A model generated the notes under the pieces. That model had not been told where the DNA came from. It saw only the letters and a program-made list of their open reading frames with translations, and searched no databases. Source: Aquilaria yunnanensis (taxonomy: Eukaryota; Streptophyta; Magnoliopsida; Malvales; Thymelaeaceae). From it: a DNA stretch of 64,000 nt. The stretch is taken from the NCBI GenBank assembly GCA_039654915.1, contig CM077600.1, forward strand, positions 41,462,492-41,526,491. The letters run 5' to 3'. The position numbers were made by a program, and so were the translations under genes. This document shows positions 47,942 through 60,900 of the stretch, piece after piece; within the stretch, counting starts at the first letter, position 1; every line of letters begins with the position of its first letter.

Positions 47942-50900
47942 TCAGTTTTTCTCAAGGACTCCTTCTGGAAGTAGTACTCTGAAAACTGCATAGTGATGGT
48001 TTAAGCTTTTCTCACCCTGTAGTCTCACCACACTGCCTAATGCACCTGCTCCAGGGTTCGGGAAAGCATAAAATATGCGCCTGATTCGTTGATGAACCAA
48101 TGCCATTGCACACCTGAATACGAATTAGACGTCATGACTTCAAATAATGACAGTATTATCATCAGGTCTACGAAAAAAAACTTGGGCACAATTATAAAGG
48201 TTGCAATTGAAATGAAATATGATATTGCCGTACAACTATTTCCTCAGTACCAAAGACACCTATCCAACAGCTAGCAGGTCTTCAGAAACCATTGATAATT
48301 GCATGCATAAATGTTCAGTAACTAATATACATGACAGAAAATAAAAAAACTCCAGGAGAATACCATGGTGTATCATAATGGATTCACCCTTCTTTGATAA
48401 CAACAAAACCCTATAAACATGTGAAGGCCCAACAACCAATTCAGCTTAGTAAATCTTTTTAAATCACTGTCATCAAACTCAGGAACATTATATTGCCGGG
48501 AACAGAAAATGCGGTAAGAAATCTTTGCTGTTTCCATACTTACAATGTACAAGGCTCCCAAACAAGGTAAATATCATAGCCAGTACAAAGATAATGTCTG
48601 GGTGACAAGGAACAGGAGCCTCCACAATTATGTCCCCCATCATCCTTGATCTGCAGTACCAACAAAGAAATATATGGTGAATGCCACAAATGGGGAATTC
48701 TGAAGGACTTCAAAACTTGACTAAAAATAGAGAGCATTCAACAATATTTATGATTCCTGTAATCCTTCCACAGCTATTTTGGATTTTCTAGATGCTTTAG
48801 ATGCACTCCTTCTACAATGACCAGTGGTTTTGGGCCCATACAATTTCTAAACCTAGTGTTTAGAGCCTGAAAAAGATGAGCCTCCCAAGAATTTAGAACT
48901 AAGCAAATTTCTCAAAAGGAATGTAGAACGAAACTAAAACAACCAATTCTCAAACATCTCCCACACCAAGTAACAGGATAAGGATCTCAAGCTTGTCTAG
49001 TCAACCATTTAGAAATGATCTACTGGTTGGAATATCAGTTAGGCTCAATTGACATAGTAGACGGTGATGTGGTCAGATTTAAAGTACCAACTTTCTGCCT
49101 TTTTGATGCAGAACCTTCTGAATGGATTATAGTGCAATCAACTTCACACCACTTATCTTCAGATGGTCTGGAAGAAGGGTATAAATGTCTGTCCCGGGCA
49201 GCAGACATTTCAATAGCAACCATGGCTGCATGTTGTAGGGGGTGCCAATAAGTACAGCTGGATTCTAGTGGTTGCTTATCCCACTGCCATGGATTCAAAC
49301 AAGCAACACCAGCATATAAAGATTTCACATTATCAGAAGATTCATTTGATGGCCAAGGTAAACATTCAACTGTTCTATAGAGAACAGTGTTAGAGCTGCA
49401 TGATTTAATGCTTGATTTGTTCCTTGAAATACATCGGGAAGAAACTTGATCACAGGCAGTTGTGATAATCTCCTTAAGTGAAGGCTCCACTATAACAGCA
49501 GCATTAACAGTCTGCAGCAGAATGTATTAAACTTTAGGAGCTGTAGGAGCAAATAGCATATATTCACTGCAGACAAGCTGGTACAAGTATTTCTAATGTG
49601 GCAAAACAAATCGAAAGAGAACTACTTTCTTGTAAGTTGCACATCTAAATGAAGTATGTTACCCCGTAAACTTATGATGTTACTTAGATGCACATTGAAG
49701 GCATGAAATTAGCAATGGATTGGCTTAACTGACAAGGTCGAAGGACTGAAATCCCTACTCCAACACGAAAATGTAGGGAGTATGGCACACCAATTGTAGA
49801 GGAATACTTGAGCAAATTGAAAACTACAAACATCAAGATGACCTCTGACAAAGATACCTTTGCCTGATTCTGAATAACAGTGTGCACAACAGTTAGCAAG
49901 CAAGCATGTAGGCATGGAGAAATTGAAATACATACCAAATCATCAGCAGATGTGGCCAAACCAATTGCAAGTTTCATATATTCGAAAATTGCAGAAGTGT
50001 CATCTTCATTAAATCCAGTAATCCCATCAATATTGCTGGCCAAACAAGAAGAGTACCAGAATACAAGTTAGACAGCTATAACTAATGTTTTCACCGTCCA
50101 AGAAAGGATACATTCATGCTATTTCGTGAAAGATATCAAAATTCCAAAATTGATCCCTTATTAATGGCATAAGATAAACAATAGTGCCATGTGTTGTTGG
50201 CTGAATGTAAATCTACAAGTGCATATATCGGGTTTAGTGATTGTTGGAACCTATTTGGCATTACAATGAAACTTGTCTCGTGTAATACAAAATAACTGAA
50301 ACAATTGCAACTCAACAATTTATTGTGATTAGAACGTGATCAAAAGTTTCTGAAGCTGCCTGTCAGACAGTTGGAACTTTTATTGATCTGAAGAGGAGAA
50401 AAAAAAAAGTAAATTTTAGCCACAAACACTTCTCTAAAATCTGTATCAAAACAGATGTGAAATGAAAGAAGCTATAACAGAAAAAATAGGCCGTAAATTT
50501 TTTTGGTACCATTATCCAGATTAGAAAAAATTTCTATGAATCAAGGAACCATATGAAAGGCAAAGATGAAGAGAATTAAGCATAAATAGCTCTCAACCTG
50601 TTGGAAGAAGTTACATAACCAATGAACCACAACTTACTAAGTTGGTGGATGATAGGAGGTTGGCCATAGCTTGCATTGCTCTTCCCATTCTGCTTTTGAT
50701 GATGCCGCATATTTATACACCTATAAAGATTAAAAAATGAGGAATGGCTATCATGACTACACCAGAAGAAGAGACCAACAATATCAATTCCTCATTCCTC
50801 TGCTTTGAACCACATATGAATGAGTGCTAGCAACTCATTAAATGTCAATACTGTTGTTATACTTTTCAATAGCAATTAATAGGGTTGAATATAACTCATG

Positions 50901-52475
50901 GATACTTGTAACAATTTCTTTTAACAATAAATCCTTTTGAATGTGGGGTTTAGAACTGCACGGTTCCACATTAACAAATTTCCTCCATATTTAAAAATGC
51001 AAATATTTAAAAGAATGAGTCATTTATCAAATTAATGGATTATTGCTTCTCTTTACTTTAAAAAAAACTTGAAAGGGCACCTCAACACAACACAACTGCC
51101 ATTGATCAAGACAGAAAACCAACTACTGAGAGTTGATCATCTCTTATCATACATAATTCTGTTATCCATAAGTAATTTTAACAAACATTTAGCTGATTTT
51201 CTGTGGCACTTGATCACTTTCATGAAAAAGAGAGGCATATATAAGCAGCTCAAAAAAATAAAAAAAAGGACCCACTTTTGCAATAAAAGAACTCAAGTGG
51301 TACTTGTTGACAAGCTCTTGTACTTCCTTAGGCATGTTTCTGGATCGAGTTTCATCATCGCCAGCGAGACATAATATCACAGATAACTTAGTTTGTCCTG
51401 TCAAACAAGCCTTCTGTCAATAAATATATGAATCAGAGCCCTGAATGTCACCATAGTAAGATAAGCAAGCAGGTTAGGAGTGAGACTCCACTTATACCAA
51501 CAACTACTAAACTGAAACTAGAACAAATGATTTCAAACATCTGTACAAAGAAAATGTATCGTTTTATTTATCAACAATGAGATTTGTGCCCCTTTTGGAT
51601 CTTCTGGGCATCAAAAGATTTCAGCATTATTCATATGCCTTTCATTTGTTAGTGTACAGCCATCCCAATCAATCACCCAAAGGAAATTGCACCTTATCTA
51701 GATATGGATATTATTCATAACATTCCTATAGGCCCAAACAGTTACTTAATCATGCAACCAATAAGTTCTAAATCATATAAGAGCATTATAAACAATCAAA
51801 TTGTGAACATCTAGCCTTTCTGAATAGAAAAGAATCAGAAGCAAATATTCTATCACAGATAAAATCACTTCATAACACGTGCCAGCATGTCTGTGGGCAA
51901 ATTAAAAAGAACACTCAGGAAAAGTAGGTCAAACACCTTCTTCATGATACTTCTTCCAAACACGCTTCACATGACGAAGATCTTCCAATGGTGCTACTTG
52001 ATTAAGGTGCCTGTGATTCAAGAAAAAGAATTTCATGAAAAAGCTTCAAAGCATAAATATTCTCATCAAATTTAGCCAAACAAATGTCCACAAAACAAAA
52101 TATGAAGCCATTGGTAAAAAAATTCAAAATTAAGTCGATTTAGTAGGATGTTTTGATGGATGGATGGATATGTAGGTGCAAATCAGAAAAATATCTCATT
52201 CATTGTAGAAAGCAACACGGATGAACACGGATGCCAAAATACCTGACAAGCGTGTTGGCAAGCTTTGGTTCAACTGCAGAGGCATAAACATCAACTGTAC
52301 GTGTAAAAGCAACAAAGAAAACATATCAAGACAGATGAACAACAACAGCAAAAAAAGACACAGAACAACAATATAGGAGGATTAAAGTATCCTAACCTGT
52401 GGGTTGTTGATTATGAGGTAGTGGTGGCTTATCAGGTATATGGATCACTTGCCATGTACCTATGTCCTTTTCCAT
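47942..52475 (-). CDS. TAD3: tRNA adenosine deaminase subunit TAD3 (ADAT3 homologue)
   Basis: TAD3 pairs with TAD2 to convert adenosine-34 to inosine in the anticodon wobble position of cytosolic tRNAs; TAD3 itself is the non-catalytic partner. Nine coding exons on the minus strand: 52475-52397, 52294-52243, 52010-51937, 51397-51276, 50720-50638, 50035-49936, 49511-49092, 48650-48544 and 48113-47942, total 1209 bases and 402 residues, close to plant family length. Landmarks: IHIPDKPPLP at the N terminus, LSVILCLAG, WPTSYHPP, NIDGITGF, YWHPLQHAAMVAIEMSAARD, YLCTGYDIYLVWEPCTLC, ALVHQRIRRIFYAFPNP and EKSLNHHYAVFRV. The deaminase motif H-A-A-M lacks the catalytic Glu, as expected for TAD3, and P-C-T-L-C keeps the zinc cysteines. 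The donor after 49092 (AAA|GTTGGT) is not an ideal consensus but is the only one I found that keeps frame. All other junctions are canonical. No breaks seen. Confidence 0.93.
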
Positions 52476-52843
52476 TGCATTTAACTGTTGTTGAATTTAT
52501 TCAGTTGGGCTTGGAGGATTAAAGAATACTGCTTCAACGATGTCTGAACCCCAGAAGGAATTCTTGGAAATTTAACTGAAACCTGAAAACTACACCATGC
52601 AAACCATTATATGAACAATATACTCGCACGAATGAGGAATTAGAATGCAACTGATTCATCAAACATTTTTGTGTCTACTCAACCTTCAACCTCAACTCGA
52701 CGATCCAAATAACCTTCCACGCAACTGTGGATCATCGAACTGGTGCTGTGGGAATAGGTGGAGAGTTTCAAGCTGGAGTGACTTAAAAACGGGCGAGGGT
52801 GAGGCCATGAGCTAGTGGCAGTTTCTGCACAGGGCCGGCCGCT
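52476..52843 (-). promoter_or_regulatory. 5' leader and promoter region of TAD3
   Basis: A leader precedes the ATG at 52475 on the minus strand; a possible 5'-UTR intron ends near 52580 (TTTTCAG|GTTTCAG). No TATA box is clear, which suits a housekeeping gene. The region abuts the tandem duplication. Confidence 0.35.
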
Positions 52844-53548
52844 GGCAGTCATGCTGGTTGGTTGAACAGAGAAAAGGGGAAGCTAACGGAGACTGATTCA
52901 CTAGGGTTAGAAACAGCGGGTACCTGGTGAGCGTCAATTAACAGCGGTGGCAGATTTGGACGGACTTAATAATAATAATCATAATAATCATAATAACAAT
53001 AATAATGTGTAATTCTATTACTTCTCTATAAGATAAGAATGCTTGGAACCTTAATTGTTGGGTTAGTCTTCTTGTTTTGATCCTTTAAACTCATCCAAGA
53101 GGCCCTAAGAAAATTGCAAATCAATAGTGGCATCAGCACTTACATCACAGAGCTTATGTCGGGAAATGTAAACAATTCAATACTGAATTTCCCCTCCTGG
53201 CGGTCATGCTGGTTGGTTGAACAGAGAAAAGGGGAAGCTAACGGAGACCAATTCACTAGGGTTAGAAACAGCGGGTACCTGGTGAGCGTCAATTAACAGC
53301 GGTGGCAGATTTGGACGGACTTAATAATAATAATAATAATAATAATAACAATAATAATGTGTAATTCTATTACTTCTCTATAAGATAAGAATGTTTGGAA
53401 CCTTAATTGTTGAGTTAGTCTTCTTGTTTTGATCCTTTAAACTCATCCATGAGGCCCTAAGAAAATTGCAAATCAATAGTGGCATCAGCACTCACATCAC
53501 AGAGCTTATGTCAGGAAATGTAAACAATTCAATACTCAATTTCATCTC
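52844..53548. repeat. Direct tandem duplication, unit about 352-355 bases
   Basis: Unit 1 (52844-53198) and unit 2 (53199-53548) are nearly identical, for example CTGGTTGGTTGAACAGAGAA, CACTAGGGTTAGAAACAGCG, ACCTGGTGAGCGTCAATTAA and GTGGCATCAGCAC in both. Differences are few single bases and a changed TAA microsatellite (52967-53006 against 53322-53358). The high identity indicates a recent event. It lies just upstream of TAD3 and copies probable promoter-distal DNA. Confidence 0.92.
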
Positions 53549-54610
53549 CTTCATGAGATTTTTCCTTTTTTTTTTCACTTTTCTCTTTCACGTGACTTTT
53601 GTTGTCAATGTTATTATTAAGCCTAAACTAAAAAAGAACAAAAAAAGTCAATGACCCAAACTTAACTGTACCCAACCCGACCTGAACCTGAATCCAATTG
53701 AAGCGAGACCTAAACCTGAATGACCCAAATCCAAATTGAATTGAACCAAAATTAGACTAAACCTGAAATGACCCGATGATTAGCCCTGGCAAGACCTGAT
53801 TTTAGCCCAAATCAACATAAATATATGATCGACAAAGATGTAAAAACTTGAGTTTGTTTATATATTGTTTATTTATCTAAATTACACACAATTATGACCA
53901 TACCATTTTAGAAACTTTAAAATGCTATGAAAGTAGTATTTTTTATATAGGGATCTTTAAAGAATAAATTAACAAAAATAATATGCTTTACGTAAGAGTC
54001 TTATAAATCAATGAATACAAATGCTATGTTAAGCATTTCTAAATGCAAATGCTATAGATGCATGAATCCTAACAATACTCAAAAATTCTAAATGAATACA
54101 AATGCAAATGTCATTACACTTCACAATTTAACATTAACAATGGTAAAGTTGCAAACATTTTGTTAAGCATTTCTACTAAGTCACAAATCAATTACTAATA
54201 TTTTTCAATATCACTGTATCAGCAATTATTTTTATGTAAACAATAAGTTCTCAATTCTCAAATCTTAATAACCTTTTTTTATTAAAGAGAACAAGTTTAA
54301 CTACTTAAAAATAATTCCATATATCAAACAAATGTCTTTTACTCCTGCTCATTCTGCCAAAGCTACTTGCATAAGTACATCTCGCGTATTAACCACAAGG
54401 AATGAAGTAGGATGCCCAATTTTCAAAATAGCTCCTCTTAACGTGAGAAAAATAAATTGTCAAAGATAGTAGGTATCTTAAAGCAGATTCAAGCAGAGAA
54501 GAAGATGATGGAATGAAAGGAGTTTCGACCTGGAATCGTGGCTACCGAGTGCTGATTGACTGAAGAAACAAAAATGGTGGCCTATGACGGTGGGAAGGGG
54601 TAAGGCTGGT
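53549..54610. other. AT-rich intergenic DNA with hAT-like debris
   Basis: 53650-53830 has GACCCGA/CCTGAACCTGAA phrases of the kind seen inside small plant hAT elements. No gene recognised. 54490-54600 may belong to the flank split by the next insertion. Confidence 0.4.
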
Positions 54611-55478
54611 CAGTGGTGGAACCAGGATTTTTTGTTCGGGGGATGAGGTCGAAAAATTAATAAATGTGTAAAATTTTATACAAACCCAGCAATTTTTTGT
54701 AGATTTTTGTCTCACAAAGCAACCTTGTTCGGTTGTTCCTCTTCCATCAATTAACCAATATTTAGATTTCAAAGCCAATACAATATCAATATCACTTAAA
54801 AAATTAGAAAATCACTCAAACAAACAAAATCACTTAAACAGTAAACGCTGACTTACCGAGGCAAATTGTAGTCGCACCAAATGAATCACGGATTCACGGG
54901 GTCGGGGGAAGTCGAACGGAGGATGGGCGGAGCTGGAGGACGCCCGGTGGCCGGTGCCAGTGAGACGAGAAAGCCGAACGGCAAACCCGAATCGTGATGA
55001 CGGTGGTGACTGGTGAATCACTAGGCGAGTTGACGAGTCAGACGAGAGCAGGACCCAGGGAGTACGGGCCCATGAGGTGAGTCGACAGAGAACAGGGACG
55101 ACGAGGCGGTAGCCGGTAGGGAGGCGGAGGTCGTTGTCGAGCTGCTCGAGCACTAGCACCAGTTGCGATTTTGGAATTGGAATGACCGAGAGGGAGATTG
55201 GGATTTTGAAGGGGTAAATGAAAAACGATGCCGTTTCTTATACATTAAAATGGCTGCTAGAGGCTTGAGGGGAGAATCACTCATTTGGTCCCTATTTTCT
55301 TCAGCACCTGCAGGATTGTCCCCCACCTCTATATTCTTCAATAATTTTCGGGGGGCAAGAATACATATTCAGTCCCCAATTTCTCTCGAATTAACCAATT
55401 TAGTACCTCATATCTATAGATTTCCAAAATTTTCGGGGGCCGGCAGCACCCCCGTGCCCCTTCATTGGTCCACCACTG
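54611..55478. mobile_element. hAT element with GC-rich cargo and perfect 8-bp target duplication
   Basis: 868 bases starting CAGTGGTGGAACCAGGA and ending, on the complement, CAGTGGTGGACCAATGA. It is flanked by AGGCTGGT at 54603-54610 and 55479-55486. CAGTGG-type ends with 8-bp duplications define hAT. The interior 54880-55160 is GC-rich and gives a 109-residue minus-strand frame that I do not recognise, so it may be captured gene DNA. No transposase is present. Confidence 0.85.
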
Positions 55479-55486
55479 AGGCTGGT

Positions 55487-56114
55487 GGAGGTGCGCGGAC
55501 TGCAGAGGGACTGATTTCTTCCGTCTGTTCTATTAGGCAGGGTAATTTCTAAGCGACAAGACCAGCGATTACGAGAGGGAACCCGATGGGCCGACCGATC
55601 AGTGAAATAGCCAAAGCCGAGAGGGAGCAGGTCTGAGGATACTCTGTTTTGCAATTTGTTTTGTTAAAAGGCAAATTGCCAAATTGGTGACTTTCTCAAA
55701 TTTGGTTTAGGGTTTCACTTTTCGCTTTCAATTTTCATTTGCCGCACAACTTTTTTGTTTTTTCAGTCATACCATGAAAAATTGTTGTCTGTTGAATTGT
55801 TATCCCGCAACATTTTTTTTTCTTTTTAGATTATTTGCTTTTAAATTTCTAGTTTGCCGCACAATATTAATTTAGCAATTTTTTTGTAGCAATCTAATAT
55901 AGTTCATTTTATTAAATTAGGGTATTTCAAATTTAATTTAATTAATATCCTTCACTTCTTTGTTTGAAATTTGACTCAATAAATTTAAATGTTTCGAATT
56001 AGGTTATTTTTATATCTAGTCAAACTAAGTTTTTTAATAATTTTTTCTTCCACTAGTATTAACACTCTTTCCCTATCCCGTATTACTAACATTCCCACCC
56101 TATTTTAGTGACAA
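55487..56114. other. Intergenic DNA, no gene recognised
   Basis: 55487-55640 is moderately GC-rich and continuous with 54490-54602 across the hAT insertion; it may have been a gene leader before the insertion. The rest is T-rich without structure. Confidence 0.35.
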
Positions 56115-56560
56115 AGGTAAATCCTAAACTATAAACCTTAAACCCTAAATTATAAACATTAAACTCCCAATTCTAAATCATAAATCCTAAACTATAAAAT
56201 CTAAACCCTTAACTATAAACTCCAAACCCTTAACTCTACCCTAAACCTAAACTCAAAACCCTAAACATTTACCCTAATATAAACTATAAGCCCTTAATCC
56301 TAACTGTAAACCATATACTTAATCCTAAACTCTAAATCTTAAATCCAAAACTCTAACCCTAATTGAAACCTTGACCTTTAACATAAACCTAAACTGTAAA
56401 TTTAACCATAAATCCTCAATCTTAACCTAAACTCCTAAACCTTAACACTTAATCTTATGCTTATCCCCTACCCATAAACCTTAACACTTAATCTTATTTA
56501 TAACTCTTATCTAAACGTTAACGGCTTAATCCTAACTTTTACCATAAACCTTAAGTTTCC
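56115..56560. repeat. Degenerate telomere-like tract
   Basis: About 450 bases in which CCCTAAA, CCTAAAC, ACCCTTAA and TCCTAAACTATAAA phrases recur irregularly on the plus strand. The perfect heptamer CCCTAAA occurs only a few times, so this is either a decayed interstitial telomeric repeat or a sequence that drifted into similarity. Confidence 0.6.
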
Positions 56561-56739
56561 TCTTCTATTACTTTTCCTATTTAATAAGTCATATATTTGG
56601 GAGGTTTTCATATTTAACAAACATTTTTTTTAACATTCATATTTAGTAACTTCCATATTCAAAGACTTCTATATTTAATAAATTTCATATTTTAGTTCTT
56701 ATAAATTAAGTAATGAAAAAGATTGATGATTTTGGTAGG

Positions 56740-57430
56740 TAATTGTCAAAACTATAACATTAGTCCCTAAACTTTTAAGTATAGTACAATCAGATACCTA
56801 AATTTTTAAAATTTTCATTTTAGTCACTCAAAATAATTACAACATGGGTACCTAAACTTCTCAAATCTTTGCATTTTCATCCAAAATTTTTAAAATTTTA
56901 TAGTTTAGTCACTAATAGTATAATAGTGAACTAGAGTTATATTTCATTACAATTTCACATCAAAAGTTGGATATAATAGGAAATTTGTCGGAACATAATT
57001 AACAAAAATATGAATTTTTTAATTCAACATACTAAGAAAAAAAAATTAAAGTAAATTAATTGCACCAAAAATCAAATTATTTAATTTAAATTTTAACAAA
57101 AACAGGGAAAAAAAAATTGAACGGAGATTTTCACTATGTACACCAGTAACTCAGATAAACCCAACTAATCAACCTAAATTTGGCCCGAAACCTAAATAAT
57201 CCGACCTAAAACTACCCGGAACTAAAATCGACCTAACTTGTATTGATCCCGAACCCAAATAAACCTGTCCAACCCGAACCCGAACATAAAATCTACCAAC
57301 TCGAAATCAATCTGATCTCAAATGACCCGACTTGAACTCGAATTCATACTAATCCGATTAAACCTAAATCTAAATGATCTAACTCAAACCTGGCCAACTC
57401 ACTCAATTGTCATCCCTAATTGTAAAATGT
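56740..57430. mobile_element. Remains of Mutator-like and hAT-like elements
   Basis: 56750-56930 carries TTAGTCCCTAAACTTTTAAG and TAGTCACTAATA phrases like the ends of the Mutator-like elements elsewhere in the window, with no partner found. 57140-57420 carries CCCGAACCCGAAC phrases ending in CAATTGTCATCCCTAAT, a hAT-type end. Confidence 0.4.
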
Positions 57431-57712
57431 ATCGTGTCATCCACTTCTCAACTTTAACCCATATTCTGACTACCATCCTAGTTTTATGTCTGTCTAGTTT
57501 TAGCCCATTATGCACGTAGTGTTCTTAGGGTGATCGGGTCGAAAGACCGCCGGCCGCCACTGGACTTTTGATTGCACTTTAGTTAGAAGCAACAGGCGCT
57601 CATTACCAAGAACTGAACCGATGCATGAACAAATAAATAGTTAATTTAAAAAGAAATAGTACTAGAAAATTGACATCACTTGAAAGAAAAAGAAAAAAAA
57701 ATAATGCTACTG

Positions 57713-57829
57713 TTAAGAAGTTTTCATTTCACCAGGATCGCCATCCAGCCGTTGAAGACAACATCCCAATACAACTATCACTAACACAATAGGCAGTGCA
57801 GCGGACACAAGGTTCAGCGAGCAATGTAC
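57713..57829 (-). other. Possible alternative 3' exon encoding a membrane tail
   Basis: On the minus strand a good acceptor (TTTTCAG) at 57830 opens 38 codons: VHCSLNLVSAALPIVLVI, continuing with VVLGCCLQRLDGD and ending at a TAA at 57715-57713. The hydrophobic stretch would make one membrane segment. It lies past the normal WHIRLY stop, so it could be only spliced 3' UTR. It could also be an alternative end if the terminal WHIRLY exon were skipped, because exon 7 ends in matching phase 0. Confidence 0.2.
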
Positions 57830-57948
57830 CTGAAAACATGATGCAAGCAGGCAAAGTCTTAGTTACAAACAGCATTTGAATGCCCACCTCCGTATGTCAC
57901 TGAGCACCACCACAAACAAAAACTTTTTTCTCATGAGATGCATCAGCT

Positions 57949-60900
57949 TCATCTGTCCCACTCTAGCTCCAATTGTCCGTCCACCTTCGGGGGCCTCAAG
58001 TCTGACCTCCTCACCGACTTGCCTGTTAGTCGATCCCAACCCATGATGTGGGGCAAAGCAAACTGTCCAATGGACAAAATGAACAGACAAGTCCATCAAA
58101 TCAGCCAAACCTTAATAACACGTACCTGGCTTGGACAAAATGTACACATAAGTAAACATTATGAAAGAATACGACTATGAACACAGACTGCTTTCATGCC
58201 AAAGAATCTTTCCTTCAGCAGAACAGCATTAGAGTATTTCAATGTAAATTGTCCCAAGACGGTGAAGATGTTAATTTAGATTAATTTCAATAAAAGTTGA
58301 AAAGAAAGCTTCAGAAGAGTATATAGTTCAGAACTGGCTTCCTTTATCAGAAGCAACAAGGAGCCAGCAAAGATTAATCAGTCCTACGTTAATAAGTGTA
58401 TATCACATGGAATATACTAAATTAAGGTATACTGAAGACAATCAGCAAAATTATGGTTATCAGAGCACAGTAGTCTGATCTTACACGTCACAAACAGACA
58501 TGCCAAAACCTAAAATACTTTCTTATGCATGTGCAAAAGCAACAAAGTTGTAATATTTGAACATACAATCCAAATATGCGTTTCAGAACCATTGACATGA
58601 AGTATACATAACCATCTACCATTCCTCTTTCAGCTTGTAAAGAATATCACAATGCTAATGAAAATGGATCATCAGATAATAGTAAAAAGTTATCCCAAAG
58701 AGCGGATAAAATCAAGTTATCTTACAGTGCAAGCTGTCTTCAACACTGCAAATTCAGCGACCGTAAAAGGAACATAAAAACGTTCAGTTGTCCTAAGAAT
58801 GTTATTCTGAACAGCTGCAAGTTAAAAACAATAATCTAACAATTAAAGAAAATGACAAGCTGAAGGACTAGCTACTAATTAGCCTGTATTTCAAAGAGGA
58901 ACTTTACATGGTAAACAATCGATAAACAGAGATTTCTTCAGCACAGCATAAAACTACACCATCCCACCCCACCTCTTTCCTTATAAGTTATAAAAAACCT
59001 ATTGAACTTTGGCATCACTTATACCAGGTATAAGCAGATGCAAAGCGGAAGAAGAGATCAAATTATGAGTTAAATGTGTTGTGTCAACACTAGGGCAATA
59101 ACCTTCTTGAAGGGCAGACCACCCAATGCATTTCAACCTCTTTGCATGCTCACATATTGTTGGATAATTCGCAATTTTTAGGTACTAAGTAACAGATTCA
59201 AACCCCTTCACCAGCAGAAACTTTTGGCTCCAGATCAACCAATTTTTTCCTCTCCTTTGGAGTGACAAGATCCTTATAGGTTCCTTACGTTTTCCTTTTT
59301 TCCATTAAACAATGACTATAACATAAATTTGACTAGGGAGCATGGGAACTCTGTAATACATTGGATGCCACAAACTCACTTTTTATGACTTCAAAGTCAA
59401 AAACAGTGAAAAACACATAACTTTTAGATTTTCAAGTTTTCCATGAACAATAATTCATGTTCGTAGGGGTTGATTGTAAGTTATGAGGCCAACATCAAAA
59501 TTTTTCATCTTTTCTCATCCTGTCATTAGAAGCTTTCAAATATATAAACAGTAAAATATCCACCAATCACCTTGAACAGACCCACCTCAGAAGATTTTGG
59601 TCCAAACTTGCCAAAATAAAGAAAGGTAGAAATCTACAATTTCTTCTCCTTTCATCCCAAAAAAGAAGTTACAAGCCTAGGCTACAGTCTTTCTTACATC
59701 AGATTTTCACTTTTATAGCTTAATACATCCCTCATTTTCCAAAAAAATCTCATTCTGGAAAAGGGAACATTCTTTGATAGAAAGGCTTTAAATCTAAAAC
59801 AAAAAGCAAACTCAAGAAGAAATAAAACTTACAGAGAGAAATGAAGAAGCCAGTGCCATCATCAAGTGTCCTTATAGAGAAGCTTTTCCTCACTTGACCA
59901 GAATTGCTGTAGTAATATTTGCAGACAGAAAATCAGCAAATGATTGTGAAATAATCTACAAATGTTTAGTTACATCCTTTCTAGGAAAAGTAATATTTAG
60001 AGGGCAAAAAGAACTATAATCAACCTCGATTTCATTGCAGGGTCATGGAAGAACTCTGCAGAATCACGAAGAGTCATACTTAACAAAGAGCCAACCTCTG
60101 TTGGTGAAAAACCAAAATGCTGCAATAAAACCAAATATAAAGTCATTGAAGAGATTTAATATGAGGTACAGAGACTAATGTAGGAAATGATGGAAATAAA
60201 TCGACTGAGCTTTGAGGGAAAAGAGGTGGGATAGGTTCAGCATTAATGGGAACATGAAATGGACAGACATTGCCAAGGAAAAAAAATTCAAACTATTTCC
60301 CTATGATTTTGTTTTCCTTCGTTTGAAATGATCAAAACAAATCAGTAACAATTTATCAACAACTTCAAGGAAAAGATTCTTTTGCTATTAATAGACACTG
60401 ACTTAGTTCCATGTCCGATGTTATTTGCATTCAATTTATAGTATATGATTTAATGAGAATCTATCATACTTCAACAATAAGGTGCATTTAAACCGATTAA
60501 CAAACACCATGAAAAGGGAAATCCAATAGCTATTTAATTCCTCAAACAACAGGGTGAAGGGACTCCAACATTTGATGCAAAATGGAGAAAATTGCATTCA
60601 GGGCTAGAGTAATAAAAAAGCTAAATAAACAAATAATTCAAAATGAAAACAAAACGCCATCACATTATTTGAAATTTGGAGATCAGTTCCACAGCAGAAC
60701 TATTCATCAAGGATGGCAGAATGTAAAAATCTCAAGTGTAAATCAAAGGAGAGAATAGAAAAAGAAATTAATAGAATTTTACCTGCCTCTTTTCCCAATC
60801 ATATTTGCGTTCACCAACTGCAGGCCAGAAAGTAAACAACATAACACCTTTGCGTTCAAGTCGGAAGTCCCCAGACTGTAGAATAATAGACACAAATAAA

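Noticed and set aside
48373..48561. A minus-strand frame that reads through the TAD3 donor at 48544 into the intron
   Set aside because: The real protein resumes at 48113 with CAMALVHQR, so this frame is intronic.
49684..50043. A 119-codon minus-strand frame extending past the TAD3 exon
   Set aside because: Only its start (50035-49936) is exon. The rest reads through the donor CTG... into intron.
52960..53360. Possible CRISPR-like or satellite array
   Set aside because: There are only two units of about 355 bases with a microsatellite. It is a simple tandem duplication in a plant genome.
54830..55159. A 109-codon minus-strand frame
   Set aside because: It lies wholly inside the hAT element, and composition explains its length. 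Kept only as possible captured DNA.
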